Part shown: piece by piece, positions 54,569 through 63,705 of the stretch
Layout of the letters: each line of letters opens with the position of its first letter
How positions within the stretch are numbered: position 1 is the stretch's first letter
DNA from: Rhodanobacter sp. B05
GTDB taxonomy: Bacteria; Pseudomonadota; Gammaproteobacteria; Xanthomonadales; Rhodanobacteraceae
Assembly (NCBI RefSeq): GCF_002001085.1
Contig: NZ_MUNU01000012.1
Span: 62,001-126,000, forward strand
Length of the DNA: 64,000 nucleotides
Direction: 5' to 3'
Position numbers and translations under genes: made by a program
Notes under the pieces: generated by a model
What the model saw: the letters and a program-made list of their open reading frames with translations, nothing else
What the model was told of the DNA's origin: nothing
The model's database searches: none

Positions 54569-55141
54569 TCAGCCGGCATGCGCGGATGCCGGCAGGTAGC
54601 GCTGGTAGTGCGTCGCCACCACGACCTGCATGAATGCATCGAGCAGGGCGCGCCGCGACGGGTCGTCGTGATCGAAACTCATCGACCAGCTCAGTCGGAT
54701 GCCGCTGGCCTGGCCCGGGTCGCAGAACACGACCACGTCGTCGACATGGTCCGTACCCTCATACACCGTGGCCGCGCATGGCATGTCGCGAGGGTGCACG
54801 GCAATCCCCGTCACCCGCGCCGCCGGGTCGGCCTGCAGGAAATGCGTGCGGTCCGCCTGGACCTCCGCGTCCAGCGTGGCCAGCTTGCGCGGCCACACGT
54901 TGAGCACCATCACGCGTTGTGGCTTGCCGCTCCATTCGCCCTGGTACAACACCGCATCGACCCCGATCGCCTGCGCATACGTGCAGCAGTCGCGCGTCCA
55001 GCCCGCCGGTGTCGTGACGGCAATCGCCCACGCCGGTGCGGCGCCATCGCGAGCACCATGCGCCAGCACGCTGTCCGGTGACGAGGCTTGAGCGAGGGTC
55101 GCGACCGCAAGCAGTACCAGGCTCAGGATCACACGCTGCAT
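54569..55141 (-). CDS. Small exported protein of the sortase-system operon
   Basis: The protein has 190 residues with a signal peptide of about 20 residues ending AQAS. It contains five or six cysteines (TRDCCTYAQAIG, DMPCAATV, VVFCDPG) in an otherwise unfamiliar fold. The start shares one base with the response regulator stop (TGATG) and the kinase follows 30 bases after its stop. This locks it into the regulator-kinase operon, and a role in signal sensing or as a periplasmic partner of the kinase is likely. No family recognised. Confidence 0.7.
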   Translation of the reverse strand: MQRVILSLVLLAVATLAQASSPDSVLAHGARDGAAPAWAIAVTTPAGWTRDCCTYAQAIGVDAVLYQGEWSGKPQRVMVLNVWPRKLATLDAEVQADRTHFLQADPAARVTGIAVHPRDMPCAATVYEGTDHVDDVVVFCDPGQASGIRLSWSMSFDHDDPSRRALLDAFMQVVVATHYQRYLPASAHAG

Positions 55142-55830
55142 CACGGCTTCCACCGGTAACCCACGCCGTGCACGGTCTCGATCGCGTCGAATTCGGGCGC
55201 CACCACGATGAATTTCTTGCGGATGCGCTTGATGTGCGAGGTGATGGTGGCGTCGTCGACAACCAGTTCCGCTTCGCGCATCAGCTGGTCGCGGTTCTTC
55301 ACGTGGCCGGGAAAACGGATCAGCGTGTGCACCATCCAGAACTCGGTGACGGTGAGCGGCACTTCCTCGCCGTTCCAGCTGATCCGCATGCGCTCGGATT
55401 CCAGTTTCAGCGGACCGTGCTCGATCACCGTCTCGCTGGACGCCGGCGCCTTCAGCGACTCGATCCGGCGGAACAGCGCCGCGATGCGCGCGGCCAGCTG
55501 GTGCAGGCTGGTGTCCTTGCTGAGGTAGTCGTCGGCACCCAGGCGCAGGCCGGAGATCACGTCGAAATCCGAATCGCGCGCGGTGAGGAAGATCAGCGGC
55601 AGCGTGGACGATTTCGCGCGCAGCTCGCGGCACAGGTCGAACCCGCCCTCGGGTTCGTCGCCGAGGCCGATGTCGATGATCACCAGCTCCGGCAACTTCA
55701 TCGCGAAGGCGCTGGAGGCCGCCTGGCGCGAGCCATAGCCGCGGGCGTCATAGCCGAAACGGTTCAGCGCCTCGACGTAGTTGGCGCGGATCAATGGTTC
55801 GTCTTCGACGATGGCAATGCTGCGGCCCAT
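55141..55830 (-). CDS. pdsR: OmpR-type response regulator of the sortase system (PdsR-like)
   Basis: The protein has 229 residues from ATG 55830, preceded by GGAG ten bases upstream. The receiver domain has the acidic pair in IVEDEPL, the phospho-acceptor Asp in VIIDIGLGD, Thr in FLTARDSD and the Lys in YLSKDTS. The C-terminal winged helix has LTVTEFWMVHTLIRFPGHVKNRDQLMREA and ITSHIKRIRKKF. It is transcribed with a small exported protein and the kinase, and divergently from the small genes, target and sortase. It would activate or repress the divergent unit. Confidence 0.9.
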   Translation of the reverse strand: MGRSIAIVEDEPLIRANYVEALNRFGYDARGYGSRQAASSAFAMKLPELVIIDIGLGDEPEGGFDLCRELRAKSSTLPLIFLTARDSDFDVISGLRLGADDYLSKDTSLHQLAARIAALFRRIESLKAPASSETVIEHGPLKLESERMRISWNGEEVPLTVTEFWMVHTLIRFPGHVKNRDQLMREAELVVDDATITSHIKRIRKKFIVVAPEFDAIETVHGVGYRWKP

Positions 55831-56007
55831 GGCGTGCTCCCTGATGGATGATCGCAGCGTGCTATGCGCGCCGCGCCGGCGCAAGTCGTCCAGCGCAACT
55901 GCCAGCGTTTCGCCACATGCCAGCGGCAAATCGCCCGGGTTGCGCCGTGCCTTGCGCCGCAACCGGCGGTTTGATGTGACCGAAGGTTCGCCACCGCGAG
56001 GACAGCC

Positions 56008-56124
56008 ATGAAGACCGACACCAGCCAGCACGATCCGTATGCCGAATTGCGCAGCTTCGAGCCACTGCGCGTCAGCCTGGCGCTGGGCGCCCTGCTGCTT
56101 GGCCTGCTGCTCGGCATCCACTGA
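56008..56124 (+). CDS. 38-residue single-TM protein
   Basis: The frame begins ATG 56008 after GAGGACAGCC and encodes MKTDTSQHDPYAELRSFEP followed by a hydrophobic helix (VSLALGALLLGLLLGIH). It is a plausible small inner-membrane protein with a cytoplasmic N-terminus. It lies between the divergent regulator and the target gene, ten bases before a second small frame. It has typical codon use for the region, but no homologue is known to me. Confidence 0.55.
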   Translation: MKTDTSQHDPYAELRSFEPLRVSLALGALLLGLLLGIH

Positions 56125-56134
56125 GGCGATCGTC

Positions 56135-56266
56135 ATGTCTCGGCCCATCCATGATCCATCGAGCTTCAACCCGTTTGCCGTGGAAGGCGTCCGCACGCCC
56201 GGCGCGAAGGGAATCGCGCCGGGCGCGGGCCAGGACGAGCCCGACCCGGACTGGCAGCCGCTGTAA
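56135..56266 (+). CDS. 43-residue soluble protein
   Basis: The frame at 56135 encodes a Pro/Gly/Asp-rich 43-residue peptide (MSRPIHDPSSFNPFAVEGV, then TPGAKGIAPG) and ends just before a strong terminator at 56299. It begins ten bases after the 38-residue gene, and the pair looks like a two-gene transcript. Function unknown. Confidence 0.5.
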   Translation: MSRPIHDPSSFNPFAVEGVRTPGAKGIAPGAGQDEPDPDWQPL

Positions 56267-56298
56267 TCCCCCGTTCCGTCCGACATGGTGGTTCCTTT

Positions 56299-56324
56299 CC
56301 CCTCGCTTGCGAGGGGATTTTTTT
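56299..56324 (+). terminator. Rho-independent terminator after the small genes
   Basis: CCCCTCGC (56299-56306), loop TT, GCGAGGGG (56309-56316), then A and seven T residues. It ends the small-gene transcript 33 bases past the second stop, before the target protein gene. Confidence 0.9.
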
Positions 56325-56452
56325 GGCCGTCGCGCGGGCCGCCCGCGTTTCGCCACGAATGCGCCGCGTCGCGACGCCGGCGCGCCGCTGTCCCGGCCGC
56401 TGCGCGTGCGGCAATGCCGTCGTGCCACCGGCACTCAACAGAGGGAATCACC

Positions 56453-58408
56453 ATGCACACATCACCCCGATTCATGTCCGCGCTGTGCCACCTGCTGGTG
56501 CTTGGCGGGTTGCTGTTCGGCCTGGCCGCGCACGCCACCGCGCCCGGCAGCGGCGAGCTGCGCCTGCACGACCGCGGCGGTCACGGCCACAGTCTGGCCA
56601 GCCTCGATACCGACGTCGATTACCGCATCAGCGGGTTGGTCGCCGAGGTGCAGGTGCGCCAGCAATTCCGCAACGCCGGCAAGGACTGGCTGGAAGGCGA
56701 CTATCTGCTGCCGCTGCCGCCCGGCGCGGCGGTGTATTCGATGTCGCTGGACATCGGCGAGCGCCGCATCGTGGCCGGGATCCAGCGCAAGGAGGCGGCG
56801 CAGAAGGTGTTCGCGCAGGCGCGCGCCGACGGCCGGCAGGCGGCGCTGGTGGAGGCCGACAACGGCAACCTGTTCCGCACCGCGGTGACCAATGTGGCGC
56901 CCGGCGCGACGGTGACGATCGAGCTGCATTACTGGCAGCGCATCGACTACCGCGCCGGCGAATTCTCGCTGCACTTTCCGCTCACCTTCACCCCGCGCTA
57001 CCACATGCGTGAGGGCGCGCAGCCGGGCGATGCCGGCATCACCACGGCGCAGGTGTTCGCCGACGACGATGCGCGGGCGCCGTTGCGCACGCATATCGCG
57101 GTGCAACTGGATGCCGGCGTGGCGCTGGCGGCGGTGGACAGCCCCAGCCACGCGATCGTCAGCACGCAGCATGGAAAGCGCTGGGAGATCCGCCTGCGCG
57201 ATGCCAGCGTGCTGCCCGATCGCGACTTCGTGTTGCGCTGGCAGCCGAAGCCGCAGGCCCAACCCAACGTGGCCAGCTTCAGCGAGGACATCGACGGCGC
57301 GCACTACGCGATGCTGATGCTGCTGCCGCCGCAGCAACAGGCGCAGCGCCTGCCGCGCGAACTGATCCTGATCATCGACACTTCCGGCTCGATGGGCGGC
57401 GAATCGATCCGCCAGGCACGTGCGGCGCTGGACCTCGCGCTGGGCCAGTTGCAACCCGGCGATCGTTTCAACGTGGCGGAATTCAACTCCATCCTCAACC
57501 CGTGGCGCCCCGAGGCGGTCGCCGCCACGCCCGCGGCAGTGCAGCAGGCACAGGCCTGGGTCGACCAGTTGCAGGCGCGCGGCGGTACCGAGATGGCGCC
57601 GGCGCTGAGTTTTGCGCTGGCCGGTCATGCGCCGCCCGGATACGTGCGCCAGGTGCTGTTCGCCACCGATGGCGCGGTCGACGATCCGAACGGGTTGATG
57701 CAGCTGATCGATCAGCAATTGGGCGACTCGCGGCTGTTCCCGATCGGCATCGGCAGCGCGCCCAACGCCGATTTCCTGCAGGCCGCGGCGCGCCACGGCC
57801 GCGGCAGCGAAACCCTGATCGCCGATCGCGCCGTGCTCGATGCGAAGATGCATGAGCTGCTGCAGAAACTCGATCATCCAGCCATGCGCGAGTTGCATGT
57901 GGACTGGCCCGCGGGCACGCAAGCCTACCCGCGCCAGCTGCCCGATCTCTACCTGGGCGAACCGCTGCTGGTCACCGCGAAACTGGCGCAGCCGATCTCC
58001 CGGGTGCAAGTACATGGTCAGCTGCCCGACCGGGCCTGGACGGTGCCGGCCGATCTGTCCGCGTCCACCGCCGCCCAGGGACTGGATCGGTTGTGGGCCC
58101 AGGCGCGCATTGCCGACCTGATGGACCAGGTGGCCCGCGGTGGCGAATCGGCGGCGCTGGTCAAGGAGGTCACCGATACCGCGCTGGCCGCACACCTGGT
58201 CAGCCGCTACACCAGCCTGGTGGCCGTCGATCGCACGCCGGCGCGCGCGGCCGACGCCACGCTCAGACACGAGCAGATCCCCAACGTGATGCCCTCCGGC
58301 ACCCACTTCGCGCAGACCGCCACCCCGGCCGAGCTGGAATTGTGGCTGGCCCTGTGCGCACTGCTGCTGGCGGTGATCGCGTGGTTGATGCAACGGGTGC
58401 GGCGATGA
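56453..58408 (+). CDS. pdsO: VIT/VWA-domain sortase target protein (PdsO-like)
   Basis: The protein has 651 residues from ATG 56453 after GAGGGAATCACC. A signal peptide ends near AHATA (residue 29). A VIT domain occupies about residues 35-165 (YRISGLVAEVQVRQQFRNAG), and a von Willebrand A domain follows about 300-480 with the MIDAS motif DTSGSMGG near residue 309. The C-terminus has a sorting-signal layout: MPSGT (613-617), TATPA (622-626), a TM helix (631-645) and a basic QRVRR tail. It should be anchored on the cell surface or in the periplasm by the sortase encoded next, with a 4-base overlap. The family is the marine proteobacterial sortase target protein. Confidence 0.88.
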   Translation: MHTSPRFMSALCHLLVLGGLLFGLAAHATAPGSGELRLHDRGGHGHSLASLDTDVDYRISGLVAEVQVRQQFRNAGKDWLEGDYLLPLPPGAAVYSMSLDIGERRIVAGIQRKEAAQKVFAQARADGRQAALVEADNGNLFRTAVTNVAPGATVTIELHYWQRIDYRAGEFSLHFPLTFTPRYHMREGAQPGDAGITTAQVFADDDARAPLRTHIAVQLDAGVALAAVDSPSHAIVSTQHGKRWEIRLRDASVLPDRDFVLRWQPKPQAQPNVASFSEDIDGAHYAMLMLLPPQQQAQRLPRELILIIDTSGSMGGESIRQARAALDLALGQLQPGDRFNVAEFNSILNPWRPEAVAATPAAVQQAQAWVDQLQARGGTEMAPALSFALAGHAPPGYVRQVLFATDGAVDDPNGLMQLIDQQLGDSRLFPIGIGSAPNADFLQAAARHGRGSETLIADRAVLDAKMHELLQKLDHPAMRELHVDWPAGTQAYPRQLPDLYLGEPLLVTAKLAQPISRVQVHGQLPDRAWTVPADLSASTAAQGLDRLWAQARIADLMDQVARGGESAALVKEVTDTALAAHLVSRYTSLVAVDRTPARAADATLRHEQIPNVMPSGTHFAQTATPAELELWLALCALLLAVIAWLMQRVRR

Positions 58409-59046
58409 AACGGCAACGGGGTTGGCGCTGGTTGATGTTCGGGGCGCTGATGCTGGCCGCCGGGCTGGGCCTCGATGGTGTCTGGATCCACGCCAAGGCG
58501 GCGCTGGCGCAGCTGCTGCTGGCGCGCGCATGGGCACGCTCCGATCACGGACGCGAAACCCGACGACCGTGGCCATGGGCCGACATCGCGCCGGTGGCCC
58601 GGCTCAGCGTGCCGCGACTGCATCGGGACCTGATCGTGCTCGATGGCGACAACGGCCAGGCACTGGCGTTCGGGCCCGGCTGGACATCGGGCAGCGCCGC
58701 GCCGGGCAGCCACGGGCTGAGCGTGATCAGCGCGCATCGCGACACCCAGTTCCGCTTTCTGCAGATGCTGTGGCCGGGCGACCGGTTGCACCTGGAGGGT
58801 CCGCACGGCGGCAGCGATTACCGGGTCATCGGCCACCGCATTCTCGACAGCCGGCACGAACGCATCCCCGCCGCCAACAGCATGGACGGCCTGTGGCTGG
58901 TCACCTGCTATCCATTCGATGCGATCGTCCCCGGCGGCCCGCTGCGCTATGTGGTTCAGGCAAGTCGCATGAACCTGAACAAGGCCACCAGCGGATCATT
59001 GCCGGAGTCGGGAACCATTGCCGATCGACCCGGTCAGAACCTGTGA
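58405..59046 (+). CDS. Class GN sortase
   Basis: This transpeptidase cleaves and anchors sorting-signal proteins. It has 213 residues with an N-terminal TM anchor (MFGALMLAAGLGLDGVWIHA). The catalytic triad is His111 in VISAHRDTQF, Cys168 in LWLVTCYPFD and Arg181 in GPLRYVV. Sortases are rare in Gram-negatives; this class is linked to a single target and a dedicated two-component system, as here. The start overlaps the target stop by four bases. A 30-residue tail after the catalytic Arg (NLNKATSGSLPESGT) looks disordered. Confidence 0.93.
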   Translation: MKRQRGWRWLMFGALMLAAGLGLDGVWIHAKAALAQLLLARAWARSDHGRETRRPWPWADIAPVARLSVPRLHRDLIVLDGDNGQALAFGPGWTSGSAAPGSHGLSVISAHRDTQFRFLQMLWPGDRLHLEGPHGGSDYRVIGHRILDSRHERIPAANSMDGLWLVTCYPFDAIVPGGPLRYVVQASRMNLNKATSGSLPESGTIADRPGQNL

Positions 59047-59077
59047 TTGGCCCCCGTTCCTCTTTGCCGTGGAACAT

Positions 59078-59121
59078 GCCGATGCGATCGTTGACCCTCC
59101 CTCTGCAACGATCGCATCGGC
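59078..59121. repeat. 16-base perfect inverted repeat after the sortase
   Basis: Arms 59078-59093 and 59106-59121 are exact reverse complements around a 12-base loop. It lies 32 bases past the sortase stop. It lacks a T tract, so it may stabilise the mRNA end, bind a protein or be a mobile remnant. Confidence 0.6.
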
Positions 59122-59168
59122 GCAAGCCAGTCAATGGTGTTTCCTCTCACGTCTCCGACGACGTTTAT

Positions 59169-59195
59169 CCCGGCGCAATGCGCCGGGATTTTTAT
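59169..59195 (+). terminator. Rho-independent terminator after the sortase
   Basis: CCCGGCGC (59169-59176), loop AAT, GCGCCGGG (59180-59187), then ATTTTTAT. It ends the target-sortase transcript and faces the converging rpe gene. Confidence 0.88.
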
Positions 59196-59254
59196 GTGGG
59201 AGTCGTTCGTGCCGGCGGATCAGCCGATCGCGTTGCGCATGGCGACGGACTTGC

Positions 59255-59923
59255 TCATGCGATCGCCTTGCGCATGGCGGCGATCTCGGCACGGTAGTCC
59301 TTGGCGTGGAAGATCGCCGAGCCGGCGACGAAGGTGTCCGCGCCGGCAGCGGCGATCGCCCCGATGTTTTCCGCGGTGACGCCGCCGTCCACTTCCAGCC
59401 GGATCGCACGGCCGCTGGCCTCGATCCGTGCACGCGCCTGGCGCAATTTCTCCAGCGTGCCGGGAATGAACTGTTGCCCGCCGAAACCGGGATTCACCGA
59501 CATGATCAGGATCAGGTCGAGCTTGTCCATCACGTAATCCAGGTAATCCAGCGGCGTGGCGGGATTGAACACCAGCCCGGCCCGGCAACCGGATTCCTTG
59601 ATCAGGCCGAGCGTGCGGTCGATGTGCTCGCTCGCTTCCGGATGGAAGCTGATCAGGCTGGCGCCGGCCTCGGCGAAGTCCGGCACGATGCGGTCCACCG
59701 GCTTGACCATCAGGTGCACGTCGATCGGCGCGGTGATGCCGTAGCCCCGCAACGATTTCAGCACCATCGGACCGATCGTGAGGTTCGGCACGTAGTGGTT
59801 GTCCATCACGTCGAAATGCACCCAGTCGGCACCCGCGGCGAGCGCGGCGGCGGTGTCTTCGCCCAGCCGCGCGAAATCGGCGGCGAGGATGGACGGGGCG
59901 ATGATCGGGGCTTGCTTGGGCAT
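59255..59923 (-). CDS. rpe: Ribulose-phosphate 3-epimerase
   Basis: The enzyme interconverts ribulose-5-P and xylulose-5-P in the pentose phosphate pathway. It has 222 residues from ATG 59923. TIM-barrel landmarks are [52 protein letters not shown] and EVDGGVT with the metal-binding Asp and His residues. It is followed on the other side by the converging sortase unit. In many relatives rpe lies near trpE, as here once the sortase locus is discounted. Confidence 0.97.
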   Translation of the reverse strand: MPKQAPIIAPSILAADFARLGEDTAAALAAGADWVHFDVMDNHYVPNLTIGPMVLKSLRGYGITAPIDVHLMVKPVDRIVPDFAEAGASLISFHPEASEHIDRTLGLIKESGCRAGLVFNPATPLDYLDYVMDKLDLILIMSVNPGFGGQQFIPGTLEKLRQARARIEASGRAIRLEVDGGVTAENIGAIAAAGADTFVAGSAIFHAKDYRAEIAAMRKAIA

Positions 59924-60072
59924 GGTGGTCCTCGGTGCAGCAACTGGCCGATTCGGCACGGGGATGTGCCGACGCGACGAGTGCGCGGGCACTTGTCGCG
60001 ACAAGCTGTCGCGGCTTCGCCGCTGCAGCTTGTTTGCAAACCGCGGCAGGATGCCCGGTTTTGCAATATAGG

Positions 60073-60882
60073 TTACTTGAATCCGCGCGCTTCCTTGACG
60101 CGGTCGTAGGCGGCGTTGATTTCGCTGGCACGCGATTCGGCGCGCTTGCGCATGTCGTCGGGCAGATCGCCGAGGCGGTCGGGGTGATGTTCGGAAATGA
60201 GCTTGCGGTAGGCACGCTTGATCGCACGTTCGTCGGCGTTGCGGTCGATGCCAAGCACGGCATAGGGATCCGGCCCCTGCGGCGTGCGCTGCGGCGGCAC
60301 GTAGCCACTGCCGGTATTCCAGGCGCGGCCATGGCTGCTCTGGCCGGAGCCGGTACTCCACGCGTAGCCCTTCATCGCCATCAACGCCATCAGCTCCATG
60401 TCGCTGACGCGCAGCGCAAAGGCGAGCTGGCGCAGGATCGACATCTTCTCGGGGCCGGGGTTGCCTTCGGCCAGGACCGTCTCGATCACCACGTCCAGCA
60501 CCGGGAACGCGTGATCGCGACGCATGCCGACCCAGTTGCGCAGTTCGGCGATGGTGCGCGTGGCATCGAACTCCGGCTGCTTGCCGACATTGAAACTGGC
60601 GACGGCCTGCTTGCGCTGCTCGATGCCCAGCTTCATGCGCGTCATCAGGCGCTCGGCCACCGCGATCTCGGCCTCCGACACCCGGCCATCGGACTTCGCC
60701 ACCGCGCCGAGCAGGGTGAACAACGGGCCCACGTAGCCGCCGGCTTCGGGCGTGGCCTGCTTGCGCTGGCTGTGGCGCAGGTTGTCGAAGATGAAGCCGA
60801 TCACCGCACCGACGACGGCACCCGGCGCATGCCCGATCAGCAGGCCGAAGATCGCGAACCAGACCGTGTAGGTGAAGCTCAT
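60073..60882 (-). CDS. djlA: TerB/DnaJ-domain membrane co-chaperone (DjlA-like)
   Basis: The protein has 269 residues. An N-terminal Gly-rich TM segment ([30 protein letters not shown]) is followed by a TerB-like helical domain (about 50-160, [20 protein letters not shown]). A Gly/Ser/Pro linker leads to a C-terminal J-domain with the HPD motif ([12 protein letters not shown]). The order TM, TerB, J matches DjlA, a DnaK partner at the inner membrane. The start overlaps the cytochrome stop (ATGA), so it is coupled to that gene. Confidence 0.9.
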   Translation of the reverse strand: MSFTYTVWFAIFGLLIGHAPGAVVGAVIGFIFDNLRHSQRKQATPEAGGYVGPLFTLLGAVAKSDGRVSEAEIAVAERLMTRMKLGIEQRKQAVASFNVGKQPEFDATRTIAELRNWVGMRRDHAFPVLDVVIETVLAEGNPGPEKMSILRQLAFALRVSDMELMALMAMKGYAWSTGSGQSSHGRAWNTGSGYVPPQRTPQGPDPYAVLGIDRNADERAIKRAYRKLISEHHPDRLGDLPDDMRKRAESRASEINAAYDRVKEARGFK

Positions 60883-61181
60883 GGGCGCACCGGCGCCTGC
60901 GCGCTGTACCAATGCGCCAGGGCGTCGAGTTCGGCATCGTTGAGCGGGCCGATCGCCGCCCGCATCACCGGCACGCTGCGGCGGCCGTCGCGGTATTGCT
61001 TCAACGCATCGCGCAGGTAATCCAGCTGCTGCCCGGCCAGGTTCGGCACGCCGGGCATGCTGGCGTGGCCGGTTTCGCCATGACAGGCCGCGCACAGGCC
61101 CAACCGGGTCGGCTTGACCGGGGCCTGGGCAAAGCTGGGCAAGGCGGCGAGCGAGAGCGCCGCGATCAGGAAGATGCGCAT
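60879..61181 (-). CDS. Small periplasmic c-type cytochrome
   Basis: The protein has 100 residues from ATG 61181. A signal peptide ends near SFAQA (residue 20). Haem attachment is Cys30-Cys33-His34 (CAACH), and an axial Met is in [14 protein letters not shown]. It is a class I cytochrome c of cytochrome c553/c4-half size that carries electrons in the periplasm. It is upstream of djlA and divergent from purC. Confidence 0.93.
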   Translation of the reverse strand: MRIFLIAALSLAALPSFAQAPVKPTRLGLCAACHGETGHASMPGVPNLAGQQLDYLRDALKQYRDGRRSVPVMRAAIGPLNDAELDALAHWYSAQAPVRP

Positions 61182-61287
61182 CGGCAACACATGGGTCCAA
61201 AGGTCGCCAATTCTAGCAGTGCTCCCGAAATCCGCGACGCGGCAGCGGCTAGAATGGGCATCCCGCCACCACGTGGAACCCGCTGCC

Positions 61288-62184
61288 GTGCCCACCACCC
61301 TGCCGCAATCGAAGCTTCCCGGACTCGAACTGGTCCACCGCGGCAAGGTGCGCGATGTCTACGCGTTGTCCGACGATCGGCTGCTGATGGTCGCCACCGA
61401 CCGGCTGTCCGCATTCGACGTGGTGCTGCCCAATCCGATCCCCGGCAAGGGCGAGATGCTGACCCAGATGTCGAATTTCTGGTTCGGCAAGACTGCGCAC
61501 CTGGTGCCGAACCACCTGCTCGACGTGCCGCTGGCCGAGGTGCTGCCGCCGGGTACCGACCTCGCGCTGTACGAGAAGCGCGCGGTGGTGACGCGGCGGC
61601 TGAAGCCGGTGCCGGTGGAGGCGATCGCACGCGGCTACCTGATCGGTTCGGGCTGGAAGGATTACCGGGCGACCGGCGCGCTGTGCGGCATCGCCCTGCC
61701 CGCCGGCCTGCAGCAGGCGCAGCAGCTGCCGGAGCCGATCTTCACGCCCTCGACCAAGGCCGCCGTAGGCAACCACGACGAGAACGTCAGCTTCGATGCG
61801 GTCATCGACGCGGTCGGCAGCGAGCTGGCCAACCAGGTGCGTGAGGCCACCTTGACGATCTACCGATGGGCCGCCGCCTATGCGGCCGAACGTGGCATCA
61901 TCATTGCCGACACCAAGTTCGAGTTCGGCACCGATGCGAGCGGCAAGCTGTACGTGATGGACGAGATGCTGACGCCGGATTCCTCGCGCTTCTGGCCGGC
62001 CGACGAATACCGCACCGGGATCAGTCCGCCCAGCTACGACAAGCAGTTCGTGCGCGACTGGCTGGAAACCCAGGACTGGAACAAGACCGCGCCCGGCCCG
62101 GTGATCCCGGACCAGGTGATCGCCCGCACCGCCGCCAAGTATGCCGAGGCCCTGCAGCGGCTGGCCGGCATCCGGCTCGACTGA
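61288..62184 (+). CDS. purC: SAICAR synthetase (phosphoribosylaminoimidazole-succinocarboxamide synthase)
   Basis: The enzyme joins CAIR and aspartate with ATP in purine synthesis. It has 298 residues from GTG 61288, the length of the yeast-like form rather than the ~240-residue E. coli form. [53 protein letters not shown] and [12 protein letters not shown] are the ATP- and substrate-binding blocks. The start was chosen as the first codon with an acceptable ribosome site before [17 protein letters not shown]. Confidence 0.96.
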   Translation: MPTTLPQSKLPGLELVHRGKVRDVYALSDDRLLMVATDRLSAFDVVLPNPIPGKGEMLTQMSNFWFGKTAHLVPNHLLDVPLAEVLPPGTDLALYEKRAVVTRRLKPVPVEAIARGYLIGSGWKDYRATGALCGIALPAGLQQAQQLPEPIFTPSTKAAVGNHDENVSFDAVIDAVGSELANQVREATLTIYRWAAAYAAERGIIIADTKFEFGTDASGKLYVMDEMLTPDSSRFWPADEYRTGISPPSYDKQFVRDWLETQDWNKTAPGPVIPDQVIARTAAKYAEALQRLAGIRLD

Positions 62185-62206
62185 ACCATTCACACGGGGG
62201 AATGCC

Positions 62207-62677
62207 ATGCGCACCATGCAGGACTGGCTCGACAGCTACAGCGGCGACCACCGCAACCCGACCAACCAGATCTTCCACTGGTTCTGCGTGCCGCCGATCG
62301 TGTGGTCGGTGATTGCGCTGCTGTGGGCGATTCCCGTGCCGATCAGTCAGCTGCGCCCCGGCTCGTGGGCGGTGCTGGTGATGGTGGCGGCGTTCTACTG
62401 GTACTGGCGGCGCTCGCACCGGCTGGCCGTGGGCCTGCTGATCGTGTTCGCCCTGCTCGGTCTGCTCACCAACTACCTGTACTGGCGGCTCGGCGTGGCG
62501 CAGTTGTGCTACTTGGCGATCGGGGTGTTCGTGGTCGCCTGGATCGGCCAGTTCATCGGGCACAAGTTCGAGGGGCGCAAGCCGAGTTTCCTCACCGACC
62601 TTTCCTATCTGCTGATCGGCCCGGCCTGGCTGATGGCCAAGCTGTTTCGCAAGCTGGGGTTCAAGCAGGTCACATGA
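62207..62677 (+). CDS. Mpo1-like (DUF962) membrane protein
   Basis: The protein has 156 residues with an N-terminal DWLDSYSGDHRNPTNQIFHWFCVPPIVW signature and four TM helices. The conserved histidines (H15, H24 and GHKFEGRKPSF) match the DUF962 family. Yeast Mpo1 of this family is an Fe(II)-dependent dioxygenase in 2-hydroxy fatty acid alpha-oxidation. The bacterial role is uncertain. It is preceded by GGGGGAA and overlaps the next gene by four bases. Confidence 0.88.
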   Translation: MRTMQDWLDSYSGDHRNPTNQIFHWFCVPPIVWSVIALLWAIPVPISQLRPGSWAVLVMVAAFYWYWRRSHRLAVGLLIVFALLGLLTNYLYWRLGVAQLCYLAIGVFVVAWIGQFIGHKFEGRKPSFLTDLSYLLIGPAWLMAKLFRKLGFKQVT

Positions 62678-63081
62678 CCACCGTGCTCACCGTGATCAGC
62701 ACCCTGCTCTGGTGGGTGCTGTACAGCAGCATGGCGGCGCTGGTGTTTGCCCTGATCGGCTGGTCGGTGCTGCGCTGGATCGAACGCTGCGCCGTGGTGT
62801 TCAACCGCGTCTATTTCGCCAGCCTGCTGTGGGCCATGATCGGCCTGCTGCTGGTCGTCTGCACCGCCGCGTACGAAGGCCGCCTGCATCCACCCTATGC
62901 CGCGCTGCTGAGTTCGGGACTGCTGCGCATCGTGCTGGTCGTGGACATGCTGGTCGGCGTGTTGCTGCTGTGGCGGCTGGTGCCGCGCATCGACGCCCGC
63001 CGCATCCGTCCCGGCAGCGCCTGCATGGCGGTGGCCGCGATCATGGCGATCAGCTTCGGCGTGGCCACCAGCCTGGCATGA
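62674..63081 (+). CDS. Hypothetical four-TM inner-membrane protein
   Basis: The protein has 135 residues with four hydrophobic helices (about 5-32, 48-64, 85-100, 116-135) and a basic loop (RIDARRIRPGS). The ATG overlaps the stop of the DUF962 gene. No family is recognised; the context suggests a membrane partner of the upstream protein. Confidence 0.7.
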   Translation: MTTVLTVISTLLWWVLYSSMAALVFALIGWSVLRWIERCAVVFNRVYFASLLWAMIGLLLVVCTAAYEGRLHPPYAALLSSGLLRIVLVVDMLVGVLLLWRLVPRIDARRIRPGSACMAVAAIMAISFGVATSLA

Positions 63082-63147
63082 GCTGGCGACAATGAGCTCA
63101 CGAGGGCGGTTCACACCACCCTCGCAATTCCGGACTTGCGGTCGTAC

Positions 63148-63576
63148 TCAGTGCACGCCGAACATCGCTGCGCCGAACACCATCGCGAAGATGAAGCCGA
63201 TGATCAACGCCAGCACGATGCCGATCACCATGTAGATCAGCTCCACCAGGCAGGCCTTGCCAAAGCCGATCTGGCTGCCGTCCGCAGCCGGCAACAGGTA
63301 ATTCACCACGGCAGCACCGACGAGGAAGTTCACGATCATCGACAGCACGCCGCCGCCGGCTCCGCGCAATACCATGCCCAGTACCAGCGAAACTACGAAC
63401 ACGACCACGAAGGTCAATACCACCGCACCCAACGCACGCAGATAGGACGGCATGATGCCGACCACCAGCCGGAACGCCACGCTGAGGATCAGCGCGCCGA
63501 CCAGGATGCCCACGACGATCATGACCAGGATGGCGAACAGGCCCATGCCGGCCAACGCAGCAAACGAAGTACTCAT
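63148..63576 (-). CDS. Hypothetical four-TM inner-membrane protein
   Basis: The protein has 142 residues with four hydrophobic helices. Glycine-rich segments (GVLSMIVNFLVGAAVVNYLLP) and a short polar loop (PAADGSQIGFGKA) separate them. It is a single gene between two unrelated units, with a Shine-Dalgarno-like AAGGGGACGTC before ATG 63576. No family is recognised. Confidence 0.65.
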   Translation of the reverse strand: MSTSFAALAGMGLFAILVMIVVGILVGALILSVAFRLVVGIMPSYLRALGAVVLTFVVVFVVSLVLGMVLRGAGGGVLSMIVNFLVGAAVVNYLLPAADGSQIGFGKACLVELIYMVIGIVLALIIGFIFAMVFGAAMFGVH

Positions 63577-63705
63577 GACGTCCCCTTGCTAGTGGAAGGA
63601 AACCGCCCGGGGGCATCCCCATGCCCACCGCTCTCCCCGGCGGTGGCGCCAGCCTAACCGATTCCATGCATGGAGGCATGCGTGCGATCGACACGGGTGA
63701 AAGGC

